From contig NW_024882310.1 of assembly GCF_019059575.1 (NCBI RefSeq), forward strand, positions 1 to 64,000: a stretch of 64,000 nucleotides of DNA. Direction: 5' to 3'. Positions 22,917 to 34,900 of the stretch are shown here, in pieces; position 1 is the first letter of the stretch, and every line of letters starts with the position of its first letter. A program made the position numbers and the translations under genes. The notes under the pieces are model-generated. The model saw nothing but the letters and a program-made list of their open reading frames with translations. It did not search any database and was not told the origin of the DNA. The DNA is from Amphibalanus amphitrite (taxonomy: Eukaryota > Arthropoda > Thecostraca > Balanomorpha > Balanidae).

Positions 22917-23270
22917 GCCCCTGCCAGCGGGTACGTAGGTAGTAGGTAGGTACTGAAGGGTGTGCGGAGCGAGCCTTCCATAGCCTGGGGCGTGGTAACC
23001 CCCTTTTAAGCCGCAAAGCCTATTTTTTAAAATGAATATGAAAAATGGATAGTCCTGTCAAAGATCTTCCATGGGCCAGGGCTTTCGTATAGTTGTATAC
23101 GAAAGCCCTGGCCCATGGAAGATCTTTGACAGGACTATCCATTTTTCATATTCATTTTAAAAAATAGGCTTTGCGGCTTAAAAGGGGGTTACCACGCCCC
23201 AGGCTATGGAAGGCTCGCTCCGCACACCCTTCAGTACCTACCTACTACCTACGTACCCGCTGGCAGGGGC
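22917..23270. repeat. Perfect 175-bp inverted repeat with 4-nt loop
   Basis: Arms 22917-23091 and 23096-23270 are exact reverse complements as read, with only GTTG (23092-23095) between them. As RNA it would form one long duplex. Such a perfect short-loop palindrome is unstable in cloning and is also a known kind of sequencing or assembly artefact. Confidence 0.9.
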
Positions 23271-23280
23271 TCAGACACAA

Positions 23281-24513
23281 TAGCCGTTTTCACGACGGGC
23301 TGTCTGGCGAATGCGCCTAATTTGACCAAAACTACACCAAGTCTCTTTTACAGCAAATATCGTCAAATCATGAATTTATTTCAATGTTTCAATTGATAAT
23401 AATGCCTGATAATATGATAAAGCAGGCATAGCAGCAATTGGTGCAACCCTAGCTAATAGTTAGGGTAGCCTGGGGCAAGACGCCCCAGATAATTTATTTT
23501 GCTACATAACTTTTGTCCTACATCACCTGGAAGGCCAAATTTGTGCTCAATGCGTTCTTTGGACATTTTACTTTAAATTCCACCCCTCAAATTCATTCAC
23601 TCATGATCGGACTCCAAGCTAGGAAGTGATTTGTGAAGCAACTGCAAATGGGGCATTTTGCCCCAACCCCAGGGCAAAACGCCCCACGGCCCGGGGCAAG
23701 AAGCCCCATACTCTAGATTAAAGATTAAACATGCTAGTTGACCAAATCTTATATGAGAGGTCCGTTAGACCTTGGGAGGCACGGCACTGAAGTTAGCACC
23801 TTCCATCCTATCAGGTGTTCAGCTATGACACTATTGTATGAGCAGGTTTTTCACCTGCCTCATAAGGCCAAATAATAAATTATTGCCATGCAACTGTCAA
23901 CCAAATACTTCCTTTGCCATCCGGTTGCTGAGAAAACTACACATAAATGCATAGAAACTTACTGTTTGCCAGCTACCGAACATTAGGAAATGGGTAGTAC
24001 GAACAACACATGAGGCAAAACGCCCCATGAGGCTTTTTGCCCCGCGACCTACTGGGGCGTTTTACCCCATCACGTAGTTGGCGGTCAGAAAACAACGCCT
24101 TGCACTCCAGCAAGACATAATTTAACACGAACCAACCCGGCATTATAAGCGTTAGATAATAGTTGTTCAAAATACATAAAAGTCGTTAACCTGATGTGGA
24201 CCATAAAAGAACGCCATGATGCATAACATGACAACAAAACATAAAAATCACTCCAAAAACACATTTTTGGCTATATCTCCCTAAGGAGTCATCACAATTT
24301 CTTTCCAGTCTGGTCATATAATGATCATATAGTGCACGTTTTATAGAAGAGAGAATATTTCCCCAGATCCTTGCCAGTTCCGAGAAACATCGGTGAGGCG
24401 TTTTACCTCGGCGGGGCGACTTGCCCCGGTCTACCCTACTAAGAAATACTCCGAACCTAATTTGACCAAATGTGCACCAAATGTGTACCAGCTGGCCGTC
24501 GTGAAAACGGCTA
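23281..24513. mobile_element. Element L with TAGCCGTTTTCACGACGG TIRs
   Basis: TAGCCGTTTTCACGACGG at 23281-23298 and its exact complement at 24496-24513 suggest TA-flanked inverted termini. GCCTAATTTGACC/ACCTAATTTGACC follows or precedes them in direct orientation. The interior carries several GGGGC-AAAA-GCCCC type words (23640-23710, 24005-24070 and 24400-24430). No transposase. Confidence 0.55.
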
Positions 24514-25789
24514 ATATAAATATTGTTCTGCATATTTCTATACATAAAAAGGTACATATCTGACGCTGCGCGTCACGAGAAACACAAAGGTATTTGGGGA
24601 TAACATTATACATGAGGTCGAGAAATGCTACACTGTGCCTGTGTACAAAGTGAGTTCGAAAAAACGTGGGTACGTCATCAACGGTGAGTAGTTTTGATCG
24701 TCAGCAGCACTCCCTGGCAAAGGTAGCCCTGACTGTAAGTTATTTCCCACGATTGTTTGGAATAAGTCAGCCATGGAGAGCCAAAAGTTATCTTGCCTAC
24801 CTGACCATTTAATTAATAATCCGAACACTTCTGCGCCCATCGCATGTTCAAATCGGGTCATGTCACTGACCCATGACGTCATAACAAAACCTCTTAGATG
24901 GAACCTCCAGCGGAAACTCGTTTCCGAATTGGCATTCTGATTCAATTCAGAACCATAATCAATGTATCCTGAATCTTACACAGATCACAGTTCAAAACAA
25001 ATGCTTTCTTTAACATACTATAAGAGTAGGTCAAACACAGCCCCCGTTCACGAGCTCCAGAATCCCTTTATCGTGACGTCACCAAGGCGGCGGTAGAATC
25101 TCCCTTCACCCATAGGCATGCATGCAAATTTCATAATCTTTCGAGCGAGCTGGAGAAAGACAAGGATTATGTGTCATCAAAAGTTGTACCAATGTAACAA
25201 TGAGTTCGCATCATTACGATGAATGGAGCTGAAACTAAAAAATAGGACTATATCGAGCCAAAATCAGCAATTCTAATGACCCCTTCATTTGAACGTGAAG
25301 GATTTCCTCTGATGGCGTCACCACGGCGCCTTTATTTCCCTAGTGCACCAACCTGAGTAGTAAAGGAATCTTGGGTCAAACATGGGTCAAAACATGCAAG
25401 GAATGGGTAACTAACCATTTATAAAGCTTGAAACTTGTCAGGCACCTGATTTCTGAGCGGTCTACTAATGATGGTCACAGGTGAGTTAATAAGAGTTAGG
25501 TGGATAATGGCCCAGTCTGTACCTAGCACAAACACAGGCACGCGCTGCACTGGTGACAATAGAGGTATACCGTCTCCCCTCGTCTGTGGCCGGTGACCCC
25601 GCCTTCCGGCCGTGACCCCTGGGTCAGCCGGTCGGTGGGGAGGGCAGGTCACAGGGCCCGGTGACCGCTCGGCCCGAGTGGCCGCACTCAGAGCACTGCG
25701 GACCGATAGCAGGGCGAGAGGAGCCCGGCATGGACTTCGCTCGGCCGCTCGAGCCGCCGCGCGGGGCGCCCGGGGCGCGGGGGGCACAG
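24514..25789. other. Spacer upstream of the apolipophorin gene
   Basis: No gene is recognised. The final 250 bp are GC-rich and probably hold the proximal promoter of the downstream gene. Confidence 0.4.
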
Positions 25790-25830
25790 GGGTCTACATA
25801 AGGAGGTGCGCCGCCGGCGCCCGCCAGTGG
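25790..25830 (+). promoter_or_regulatory. Candidate core promoter of apolipophorin gene
   Basis: A TATA-like CATAAGG (25797-25803) lies about 80 bp before the ATG, with CAGTGG-like initiator sequence about 25 bp downstream. The 5' UTR would be about 50 nt. This rests on position and motif only. Confidence 0.3.
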
Positions 25831-25878
25831 TGACACTGGTCGCCTTGTGGTCAAAGTCGTCGACGCGACTGGGCCATC

Positions 25879-25930
25879 ATGCGGCGGGCCGCCATCCTAG
25901 TGGCATTCCTGGCGACAGGAGCGCTCTCAG
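25879..25930 (+). CDS. apoLp: Apolipophorin exon 1: signal peptide
   Basis: Encodes MRRAAILVAFLATGALS: a basic start, a hydrophobic core and small residues before a likely cut ahead of VPTGERKD (exon 2). The donor CAG|GTAAGC is strong. The ATG is chosen because it is the only start that gives a signal peptide and joins exon 2 in frame (phase 1). Confidence 0.85.
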
Positions 25931-28900
25931 GTAAGCACGGGCCGACGGACGGCAGGGAAAGGCTCGCTTCATTTGTAACAGGAGTTTAAAGCCGACAACT
26001 GTTTCAGCTTGACATGGTTTACTGGATGCTGTGGTAATTATCAAGGTTAAAAATATTACATTTTGCAACTTGGCATAGGGGAACATAACCAATGCTCGTT
26101 AAGCTTATGCTAATGTTTACGACAGCCGATAGTTTAACTTTAACCAAAACAAATTCATTTATTTCGGATTTTGCTGTAAAAAATGAAATTCTGGCATCTG
26201 ATCAAATGAGGGTTCGTTACACTTCAAACAGCGCCTCATGCAATGAAATAAAGGGGTATCAGAAGCTGCAATGTATCAAAATTGGTTGGTAAATCAAGCC
26301 TGTTTTAATTATTATTGTTTACCTCGGATGTTCAAACGGTTATCCTGATTCAGTGTAATGGGTTAAAATTGATTTAAGCCCAAGTCTTTTGCAGCATTTA
26401 AAAGAAATTCTGGCAAATGCTTAAAATTTCTGAAGCTTTGATGACGTTGTCGGTCATGCTTTAAGGACAAAATTGTATTATCTCATGTGACTGCAGTAGG
26501 TACCCTGCCGCAATCATTCAAACCATTCACGGGAAAGTCTCCCCTTGAGTTCTGGCTTCACATTTAAACATTAGAAATGTAATAAAAGCTGTTAGTTTTC
26601 TACAAAAACTCTTCAAATCTTGCGAAATGCTGGTCTTTATTTTCGAGGGGAAAGTAATCGGTCATTAGTCGAGCAGTTTACACCCATCTACCATCATTTT
26701 TAATTTAATTTCCTCCCTTTAGGTAGTCGAGCCTCGGTCAGTCGGTCAGTTCTCTCTAAGCCCCGTGACACGCACCCCACTCCCACCCACTTGGTCGGTC
26801 TCTGGTGTGCTGCGCAGGACCCTCTGCGCTCTTTGTGCGACGTTTCTTGTCCGAAACTGTGGCCATTCGCGGCCGTGTAATGTTTACCTCGTCAGCAGAC
26901 GGCTCGGACAGACTGCCTGTGAGACCGAGCTCTGCGGCGCTGGTGTGTGTGTCCGCAAACGTCGGATCATCCCGGCCGGGCCGGACTCCGTGACCTTAGG
27001 CTCAGAGGTGCTGATCGATGTGGGCACCCGCCAGTCTCATATGTACAATTTAGTATGAAATGTCGTTTTATAGGTAATGCCGTATAGGCGTGTAGGACAA
27101 AACGTGAGACATTCCGTTATGCGTAGAATGATAAAGGAATAGCATTAGCATATGTCAGCATATGTAGCATATGTCCCTTAGCATATGTCACAACTCACAG
27201 TTCATTACGCACGCCATTTAATTCGAAATCCTGGCATAAAGTGGTTCCAGTGACAAAGTTAGAGTCAATAATGGTCTCACTTTATTTCAGCATTGCTATT
27301 TTATTTACCTGGCAACCTTCTCGAGTGCAGGAAAAACACTTTTCTACGCCACTGTAGCTTTATGTAACATTGGGGTACGCCTTGGCTGTTGAATTTCTAA
27401 TTTGTTCACATGTACCAGCTCAAAGGGCATTTTCATCCATAGAAATAAAGCACTCCAACACTTATTGCACTAATGACACAATTGCCCTTGAAAGTTTTTT
27501 TTACCTTTAAAAATGCATCAGTTTTCAGTTAACCTTTTTTCATTTCCATAATTAAGACGATTTAGAATCCATGTTAGAGGTCGGCATGGGAAGGATCGGG
27601 TGCCGATTGTTTTTGGAAACAGTACAATGTAAATTAACTACACCTTTTTGCACTCAAAATAGGCATCTTTTCATTCAATTTCGGTGAATTGCATTCAATT
27701 TTAGCGATCTCTCATTTGTTTCGAATAGAGAGATCGCTAAATTGAATGCAATTCGCCGAAATTGAATGAAAAGATGCCTATTTTGAGTGCAAAAAGGTGT
27801 AATAAGATATGTCTACCCAGTATATAATAAGCTACTGGTATTGCCACAGAAAATATGGGACAATGGACATGGGAACAAAAGCCTATCACTTTAGGTACTT
27901 GATAGTTGATGTCACACATCATAGCTGATCTTTCACCAATCCGGGCCAAGGGGTTGTAGACTGCGTGTTTGCTCAAATTTCTGCTTCAGCGTATTAAGTA
28001 CGTACATAACCCTTGCCAGGCCAGGGCTTCTTTCATGGCGCGGACAGGACTTCAGGAGATGTGTCAAATAAATACCCCCGCCCAAAGGGCGTCCGAATTT
28101 TGGTAGCGCTACGTGCCGTTGCATGCTCCGCGAAAAACTATTGTTCTGATGCAGCCAAAATATTCTAATTTCACCTCCGACTATGTAGGTGCCTACCGGC
28201 TTTGTGACCTGGGCCTCGTTTCATAAAGCGAGTCCGTAACTTACGCCGGTTTTTGGCATTGTATTGCAAGTGCATGTGAAGCGATGACGATAGCTTGAAT
28301 CGTTGAATTTATTTATCTGGCAAGCAAGAACAGAAGGAAGAAGGGCAAATAAATTTATTGCTTCACATGCGCTTGCAATACAAGCCCAAAAACTGGCGTA
28401 AGTTACGGACTCGCTTTATGAAACGAGGCCCTGGTGACCTGATCTGAAATGAATGGAAATTTGAAATTTTTAAGGAATGTCAAAAGGATGTCCCATAGGT
28501 TTGCCGAATTTGGCAGCGATACGTGCCGCCTATTTACGAACAACTTTGGGGATTGCACCAATCCCTCCCTCCCCCCCCCCCCGCCTGGCTGGGCAAGGGA
28601 TAATGTGTGGCACCCAAAGACAAAAACCTTCGTTCTGACCCGATATTAAATACTTAGTAGCATGCTTTGTTCGATCATTTGCTGCAAAAAGGATAGCATT
28701 GCAACATATCCGATTAAATGTCATGACATTAATCATCCCTGATAAACATTACACTGTTGATCACTTCGAAGCGTCGCAGATTCCGCCAGAGTTTACCAGA
28801 TCAGCGAGAACCCCCTCCCCCGCGCTACAATCCCGGTCAGCTGCCTGTCGCAGTCGACCAGATAGCAGCGGCCTCCACTTGACGTTTGATCTGTTTGCTC

Positions 28901-31900
28901 CCGATCGCACCGAGTCACTTCGATAGCCGGGACAAAGTGCGGTCGACAGCCGGCTAACAACGCATCGCCACTCGAGCGGCCACTCGAGGCGGCAGTCCGG
29001 GCACAGCCCCCCACCGGGACATGGGGCCGGGAAGTGGCCAATCGGACAGAGCGCGATCCAATGAACTCACGTGGCACCGGGGCCGAATGTGAGATGGTTT
29101 TCATCAGTGAACGAGCGAGAGGGGATCAAGGGGTTCGCCTGACCTTGGACAGTGTATATGAGACAGACAGATCCAAATAATTTCATTAAAAAAAAAAACA
29201 CTAAAAAATAAACAGTAGGTTGATGTAACCGTCCACTCAAATTGTTGCTAACTGAGCCATGCCCTTATTTAAAAATGTATGCCAAACATCATTGAAACAT
29301 ATTCAGGTCATCATTCAGCGTAATTATTTGCTCCTTAATTATCAGTTCGAGAGACTGAATATTTATTCCAAATGACGAGCAAAAATAAAAAACGAGGTGG
29401 TGTTTGTCCTGGCAAACATTGGCCAGACTTCCAGTCGACACGAGCACAGCCGTCAGCTGGCCGTGGTCACTACAAACACTGGCGCAGACATAAACTATTC
29501 CGAGGTTGGGCGAAAACCTCGGAGGGCGTTCTGTGCGCGTGATGCCCACCGTCCCCCGTTTCGCCGCGCTCATGAGACGGCGAGAGCTCGCGCTCCCCAT
29601 ACTGCACACTCAGGGTTCAGTGTTTCATGAGGAAGACAGAGAGGCAGAGGGGAGCATTTCGGGAGCAGCTGGACAGTCACAACAACATAGGGGGAGAGTG
29701 ACACTGGAGTAGCGCGCACTGCGGACGGGGAGGTCGGGACGACGGTAGGGGAGCGGGCGCCGGCAGGGGCGTCCCCTGCCCTACCGTCGACTCCGACACG
29801 AGGCGGGCGGCGGGCCGTCGGTTCCGAAAGCGGTCGGCGGCCGGTCGGTCGGCGGCGGCCGGTCGGTCGGCGGCGGACCGACCGCGACCCTTGGACCTGT
29901 TGACAGCGGAGCAGCGCAGCGCTCCATCGGCCAGTCGTGCGGCGACAGCACTTTTCGAGCGCTGGTGTTTATCGAAATCCGCCTTAGCTGTACGATAAGT
30001 GCCACACCGGCCACACTGGTCGGACCTCAGAGAGCTTTCTATGTCTCCTTAGCACAGTGTAGAAAGGCTAAGAAATATTTGAGAATTGTTATGATGTAAC
30101 GTAATTTCAATATGCTCCAAGGATGCAATGATGACTTACACCCATCAAGCTGCCATCACGTCATAGAAACATCACCTGCCCACTCAAATGTGGAAAGCTG
30201 CAAGTCTAAAAACATTGCTGCAAGATTCACTACCGCAAAATCATTCTAAGCATCAAGATCTTTGTTCGGATGAGTCAGAGTCGCGGAGCGTAGTATGAAG
30301 CAATAAACATTTGCAGTATTTATCTGGTACGAATCCTGCGCTAGTCATTGCACATTCCTTTACGACACAACGCATCATCTCCTGTGAAAGTCTGGGTATA
30401 GCAGCAGACCGAGCCGTGCACTCGTCTGCACGTGCGTGGCCCGTGCCGTCCTCGGAACGGGCAGCTGCACCGAATGACCAGTGAAATGAACTGCTCTGGT
30501 TCACTCAGAGATTCGCCGAGACAGGGGACCATCAGGGACCGACTAGGGACCACTATACCACTAGGGATACTAGGGGGAGGACCACTAGGGATCACTAGGG
30601 ACAATAGGAGACAAAGAAATCACAGGGGAGCTGTGGGCCTCTACCGGGGGAGACTGTGGAAACCTGGGAGACCGCGGGGGACGATCAACTGACCACAACA
30701 AAGAAGGCCGCCCTCAGTACAGACGTACCAGTGCGCGTGGCGGCGGTGCACTCATCAGACTGGCACGGAGGGGGAAGTTCCAGAGCAGCGCTGACCGACA
30801 GCGAAAACTGCGTCTGTTCTGTGTTTCTGTCACAGTGCGCACCCGGCTGGTTTGCAGCGCTTCAGTGCAGTTGCACTGAATAGTGTAACGTTAGGAAAGC
30901 CATTTGCTGTTCAAAACTGGCGAATAATTTAGTAAATACAAGCACAATCCGTTTGTATTAGTCATAGTTTTAGCTATAATTTTACGTCGCACATCATGTC
31001 ATTGACATGGAAAATAGAATTGGCAAAACTGTCATTTCAAAACACAGCTGCAGTTACGTTGCTTGCCCAATCATCTCAATCATTAATTGATCCATATTCC
31101 CTTCAACGCCTCCTCTGTGTTTGCTGCTCTTTTACGCGACCTTCTACGTCTGTCCTCCTTTGTCTCTCCTTCCCCCTCCCCCATTCCTCGCAGCTCACCC
31201 CTCCCCTCACTGAAGCAGTCACCGACCGGAGGTGCCCAGTTGAGCCGGACCGCCCCAACCATGGGACGCAAACAACCCTCTATTGGATGGTTCCGCCCCG
31301 CTAGCCGTCGCCGGATCACCGCGTGAATCATACATCAGCCGGACCCACGTCCGATAACTCTTTTTAGTCTGACCTTTTCTGACCTTCACTGTACCGTAAA
31401 CCGGGGTGAGTTGATATGGATTTTGAGGTTATTCTAGATTTCGTTAAAAGCCACATTCATTTACGGAATTCTTTTTGTGCCAGTTTCATGGCACATGCCT
31501 TGGGGAGGCAATCAGCAAAAATGAATAAAAAATGTATATTTTAAGCCCCTTTTTTAAAACGCCAAAGTTCATATCAACTCACCACCCCACAGGGGGTGAG
31601 TTGATATGATTTTGGATTTTTCAAAATTTCTCGGCTAAAGAAGCTCAGAGGTGAGTTGATAAAATGCCAGTGTTTAAAAAAAGGATGAGAGAACACATCC
31701 TGAAAGAAACCATTAGAAAAATGCTAGTAGTTTGGCAGCAGACCTCACATTCATGAAAACGCAATCATGTCCAACACAGCGCGATCAAAATGGCTTGATT
31801 TTAGCAGCATCATTTTTTCGCTTTATGATACTTAGTTTTACTTAGAACATTCTGAACTTGGCTAGTCACGTGTCCTCAAGCCAACGGTATCAAAACTGGC

Positions 31901-34900
31901 AATATATTTTGGAATTACAAGTGTATTTTCTTGTAATTAAAACACATTGTCAGTTGCGGGTCAAGGTTGATATGCCTCTGACAGAAATAATGGATTGAAA
32001 TGAAAGAATACATATACTTCTGAGCTTTTGTTGACTGGTAGTCAACAAAATATTAATGAAGTGAAGTGAAGCGAATCTAATTCGGACTGTATTCTAAGCG
32101 ACATAAAACAGAATTCGGCATCAAAAGCCAAAATTAACCCTCGCACTTATAGGCGGGCGAACGGACCACCTCGGCTTTTCGCACATAACTCGCGCAAAAA
32201 GCGGCCGATCACGACGAAACTTTCAGTACCTCTCGAGTTTATCAATTTTACACATGTTCTAAAGATTTCATGACTCTGACTCAAATGGTTTTTGACTTGT
32301 GACCTGATTCTCGAGACCATGCTTGGCCGGAATCGCGATTTGGCGTAGTCGGCTCACATTATCCGCGCATTTCCAGTCTTTTTGTGATTGTAACGTCCAA
32401 ACATGTAAATGATGTTGGTCCCACGCAGTATTTTGGGTGTCAACTGTCAAGGTCACCTGAAGGTCAGGTCAGGTCATTGACCTTTGGTGACCTCGGTTCA
32501 CTTTTTGGAGTTTTACATGTTTCTAGGGTAGTTTTTTTCGGGCCGATTTCGAATTTAACATGCATTTGATCATTTATGAAGTAGTTTTAGTGCCTTCGTA
32601 ACATGTTACGACACCGTCAGTGGTAGCTGACACTTGACACTCCCTATGGATAGCCGGCAGGACACCTACTGGTTGACCTGACCTGACCTGACCTGGCCTA
32701 AATGTACGAAGACATCTGTGAGCAAAACTAACATGACATTCGCGATCAGCAACAGCCAAAAAATAATAAACTCGCTTTACGAACTTCAAATAACCCCCTA
32801 TTTTCCCGACTTCTGGGTAATTGACCTGGCCTGGAAGGTTAACCAATGACCAAGTTGGTTATCATCGGCTTCCTCGCGTCTCGGGCAACACGCTCATTTT
32901 TTCCGCGAAGCTCTAGCTCCACCAGGGGCCAAACGACGATGGGATTCCAACGGACGCCCCCCCCCCCATACGTTAAACGCTGGCAAAACACGAATACGGG
33001 CGAGGGCTAAACACCAGTCAATTTCTTTATATTGTTTGTTCCATTTCATTTTGCCTCTCATTCTCGGTTGGCAACTGCCAAGCAGGAAAACTTATCAGTT
33101 TCACGAGATCAGAATTCCCGCGCTGTTAGCCATACAGAAATGACAGTTCTGTCATTTTCGAAACTACGAATAAATATAACAGTTTTTTTAATCTGTATGT
33201 AATATAGGTGTTCTATAGTGTTCCTTTATAGCTTGTAGGGAGCCATCTTGAGACTTGACAGGGAGCTGTGCTGTGCCTTTTGCATGTTAGGTATGTCCAC
33301 AGAAAAAAAAAACTTTGGGGTTACTGATGTTAGTTGTCGGACCTTCGTCCCCGTCTTGAGTTGAGATTCAGTTTCATAACGTTTCGGCCAGTTACTCTCC
33401 GGCCGTCGTCACTCGTCAGGTGTTCTTTGACCCTCAAGGACCTGGATGTTGGTGGCGTTGCGCTACGCGTCAAACAGTTCGAAAGCTCCTGTTGTCAGCG
33501 GGAATCGAACTCGGGTTTCCCCGGTGATGGTCCACGGCTGTAACCACTCCACTATCGAGGCAGGCTTGGCCACGGCCGGAGAAGCTACTGGCTGAAACGT
33601 TGTGAAACTAACATCTCAACTCAAGACGGGGACGAAAGTCCGACAACTAACATCAGTGATACTAACAGGCCTCGTCTCAAGCATTCAGAAAAAAACTAAA
33701 GCTTTTGGGGTTGATGGAATGATGTGGGGAAAGAAAAGGAGAAGAGTTGGTCTAATTGACTTAGTCTTACCTGCAGACCCATATTTTATGCTAATTTGCA
33801 TGCCTACCAGCCTGGTATCAGCTTTTATCATGCATATCAACTCACCACCTGATGGCATATCAACTCACCACCTGTCACTTTTCTTAAAATTATAAAAAAG
33901 CGTTGTTATAGGTGAAACCCAAAACTACCTGGGATCAACAGTAAATTGATGGTAGTTTCTTTCCCAGTGCATGTTGTTTCATGAATATCCACCGTCTTTG
34001 CTGTAGGGTGGGGACTTTTCCTTAGTTTCAAAATCAGAAGAAAAAAAGGACTTTGAAAAAAGTAATGTGTTAAGAAGGCACTGCACCACATGCATGCTTT
34101 CTCAGCTATATGCATCACTTATTGGGTGCTTCACTTCACAGAAAAATAAAACTAAAAATTGGTTTACAAATGGATGAGCAGCACACATTTTAACATTTTT
34201 CGAGCAATTTATATCAACTCACCACCCCATATCAACTCACCCCGGTTTACGGTACCCCTCTTCGCCTCTATACTCTGGCTTAGCCTCTGTCTCAGCTAAT
34301 ACGCAGTCCCATTATTAGAAAATAACTTACTTGCACCGGAAAGCTCAATCACACAAATAAACCCAAATAACGGCAAAGGGAGAATTATATTGACCTACCA
34401 ATCTGCCGTCGATCTGACCTCATTCTCTCCCTCCGCTTTGCTCCGCAGTGCCTACGGGAGAGCGGAAAGATGTTACGACATGCGCGCGGGTGTGTGAGGA
34501 CCCGACCGGAGCCGGCGGGCCGTTCCAGCCCGGCAGCACGCACGTTTTCGACTACACCTCTGATGTGGTGACCACCCTGGCCGGAGCCACCGACGAGGAA
34601 TCACGACTGCACGTCACGGCCACGGCAGAGGTCACGGCCAGCACGGCCTGCGATCTCACCCTGCAGGTGAGAGCAATCAATGCGTGGGCTGTGAACTGCT
34701 GAGTGTTTCATCGGCCGGACTAGCTGAGAGCACCAGCGCACAGCAGCGCTAACGGTTGAAACTTGAGATGCGTTTTTACAATGCGTTTTTAGTTTTGGTG
34801 ATAATCAATTGTGCAATACTCACAGGCGTAGAAATATCTGTATTTACCATTCGCTGTCTGGTGAACCATTGGGTGTTTTCTTCTCCATTCGGCGAAATAG

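Larger units (their letters stand above)
31394..34252. mobile_element. Element N in intron 1, CCGTAAACCGGGGTGAGTTG ends
   Basis: 26-bp exact TIRs abut TA on both sides (31392-31393 and 34253-34254). Words of GGTGAGTTGATATG type recur inside in both orientations (about 31570-31610, 31650, 33836-33872 and 34211-34240), like subterminal binding sites. The left cluster is itself a hairpin. Elements O and P are nested within. No transposase frame was recognised. Confidence 0.7.
25931..34448 (+). other. apoLp: Apolipophorin intron 1 (8.5 kb)
   Basis: Much larger than the other introns (about 0.2-0.6 kb each). It holds a hairpin MITE (27641), a MITE with GGGCCTCG ends (28211), element N (31394) with nested O and P, and GC-rich stretches at 28790-29060 and 29700-30000, the latter including a GGTCGGTCGGCGGC tandem at about 29838-29880. 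I see no supported extra exon. Confidence 0.8.

Noticed and set aside
33490..33562. tRNA gene on the minus strand
   Set aside because: Box A and box B are present but the acceptor ends do not pair and it sits between inverted arms. It is treated as SINE-like.
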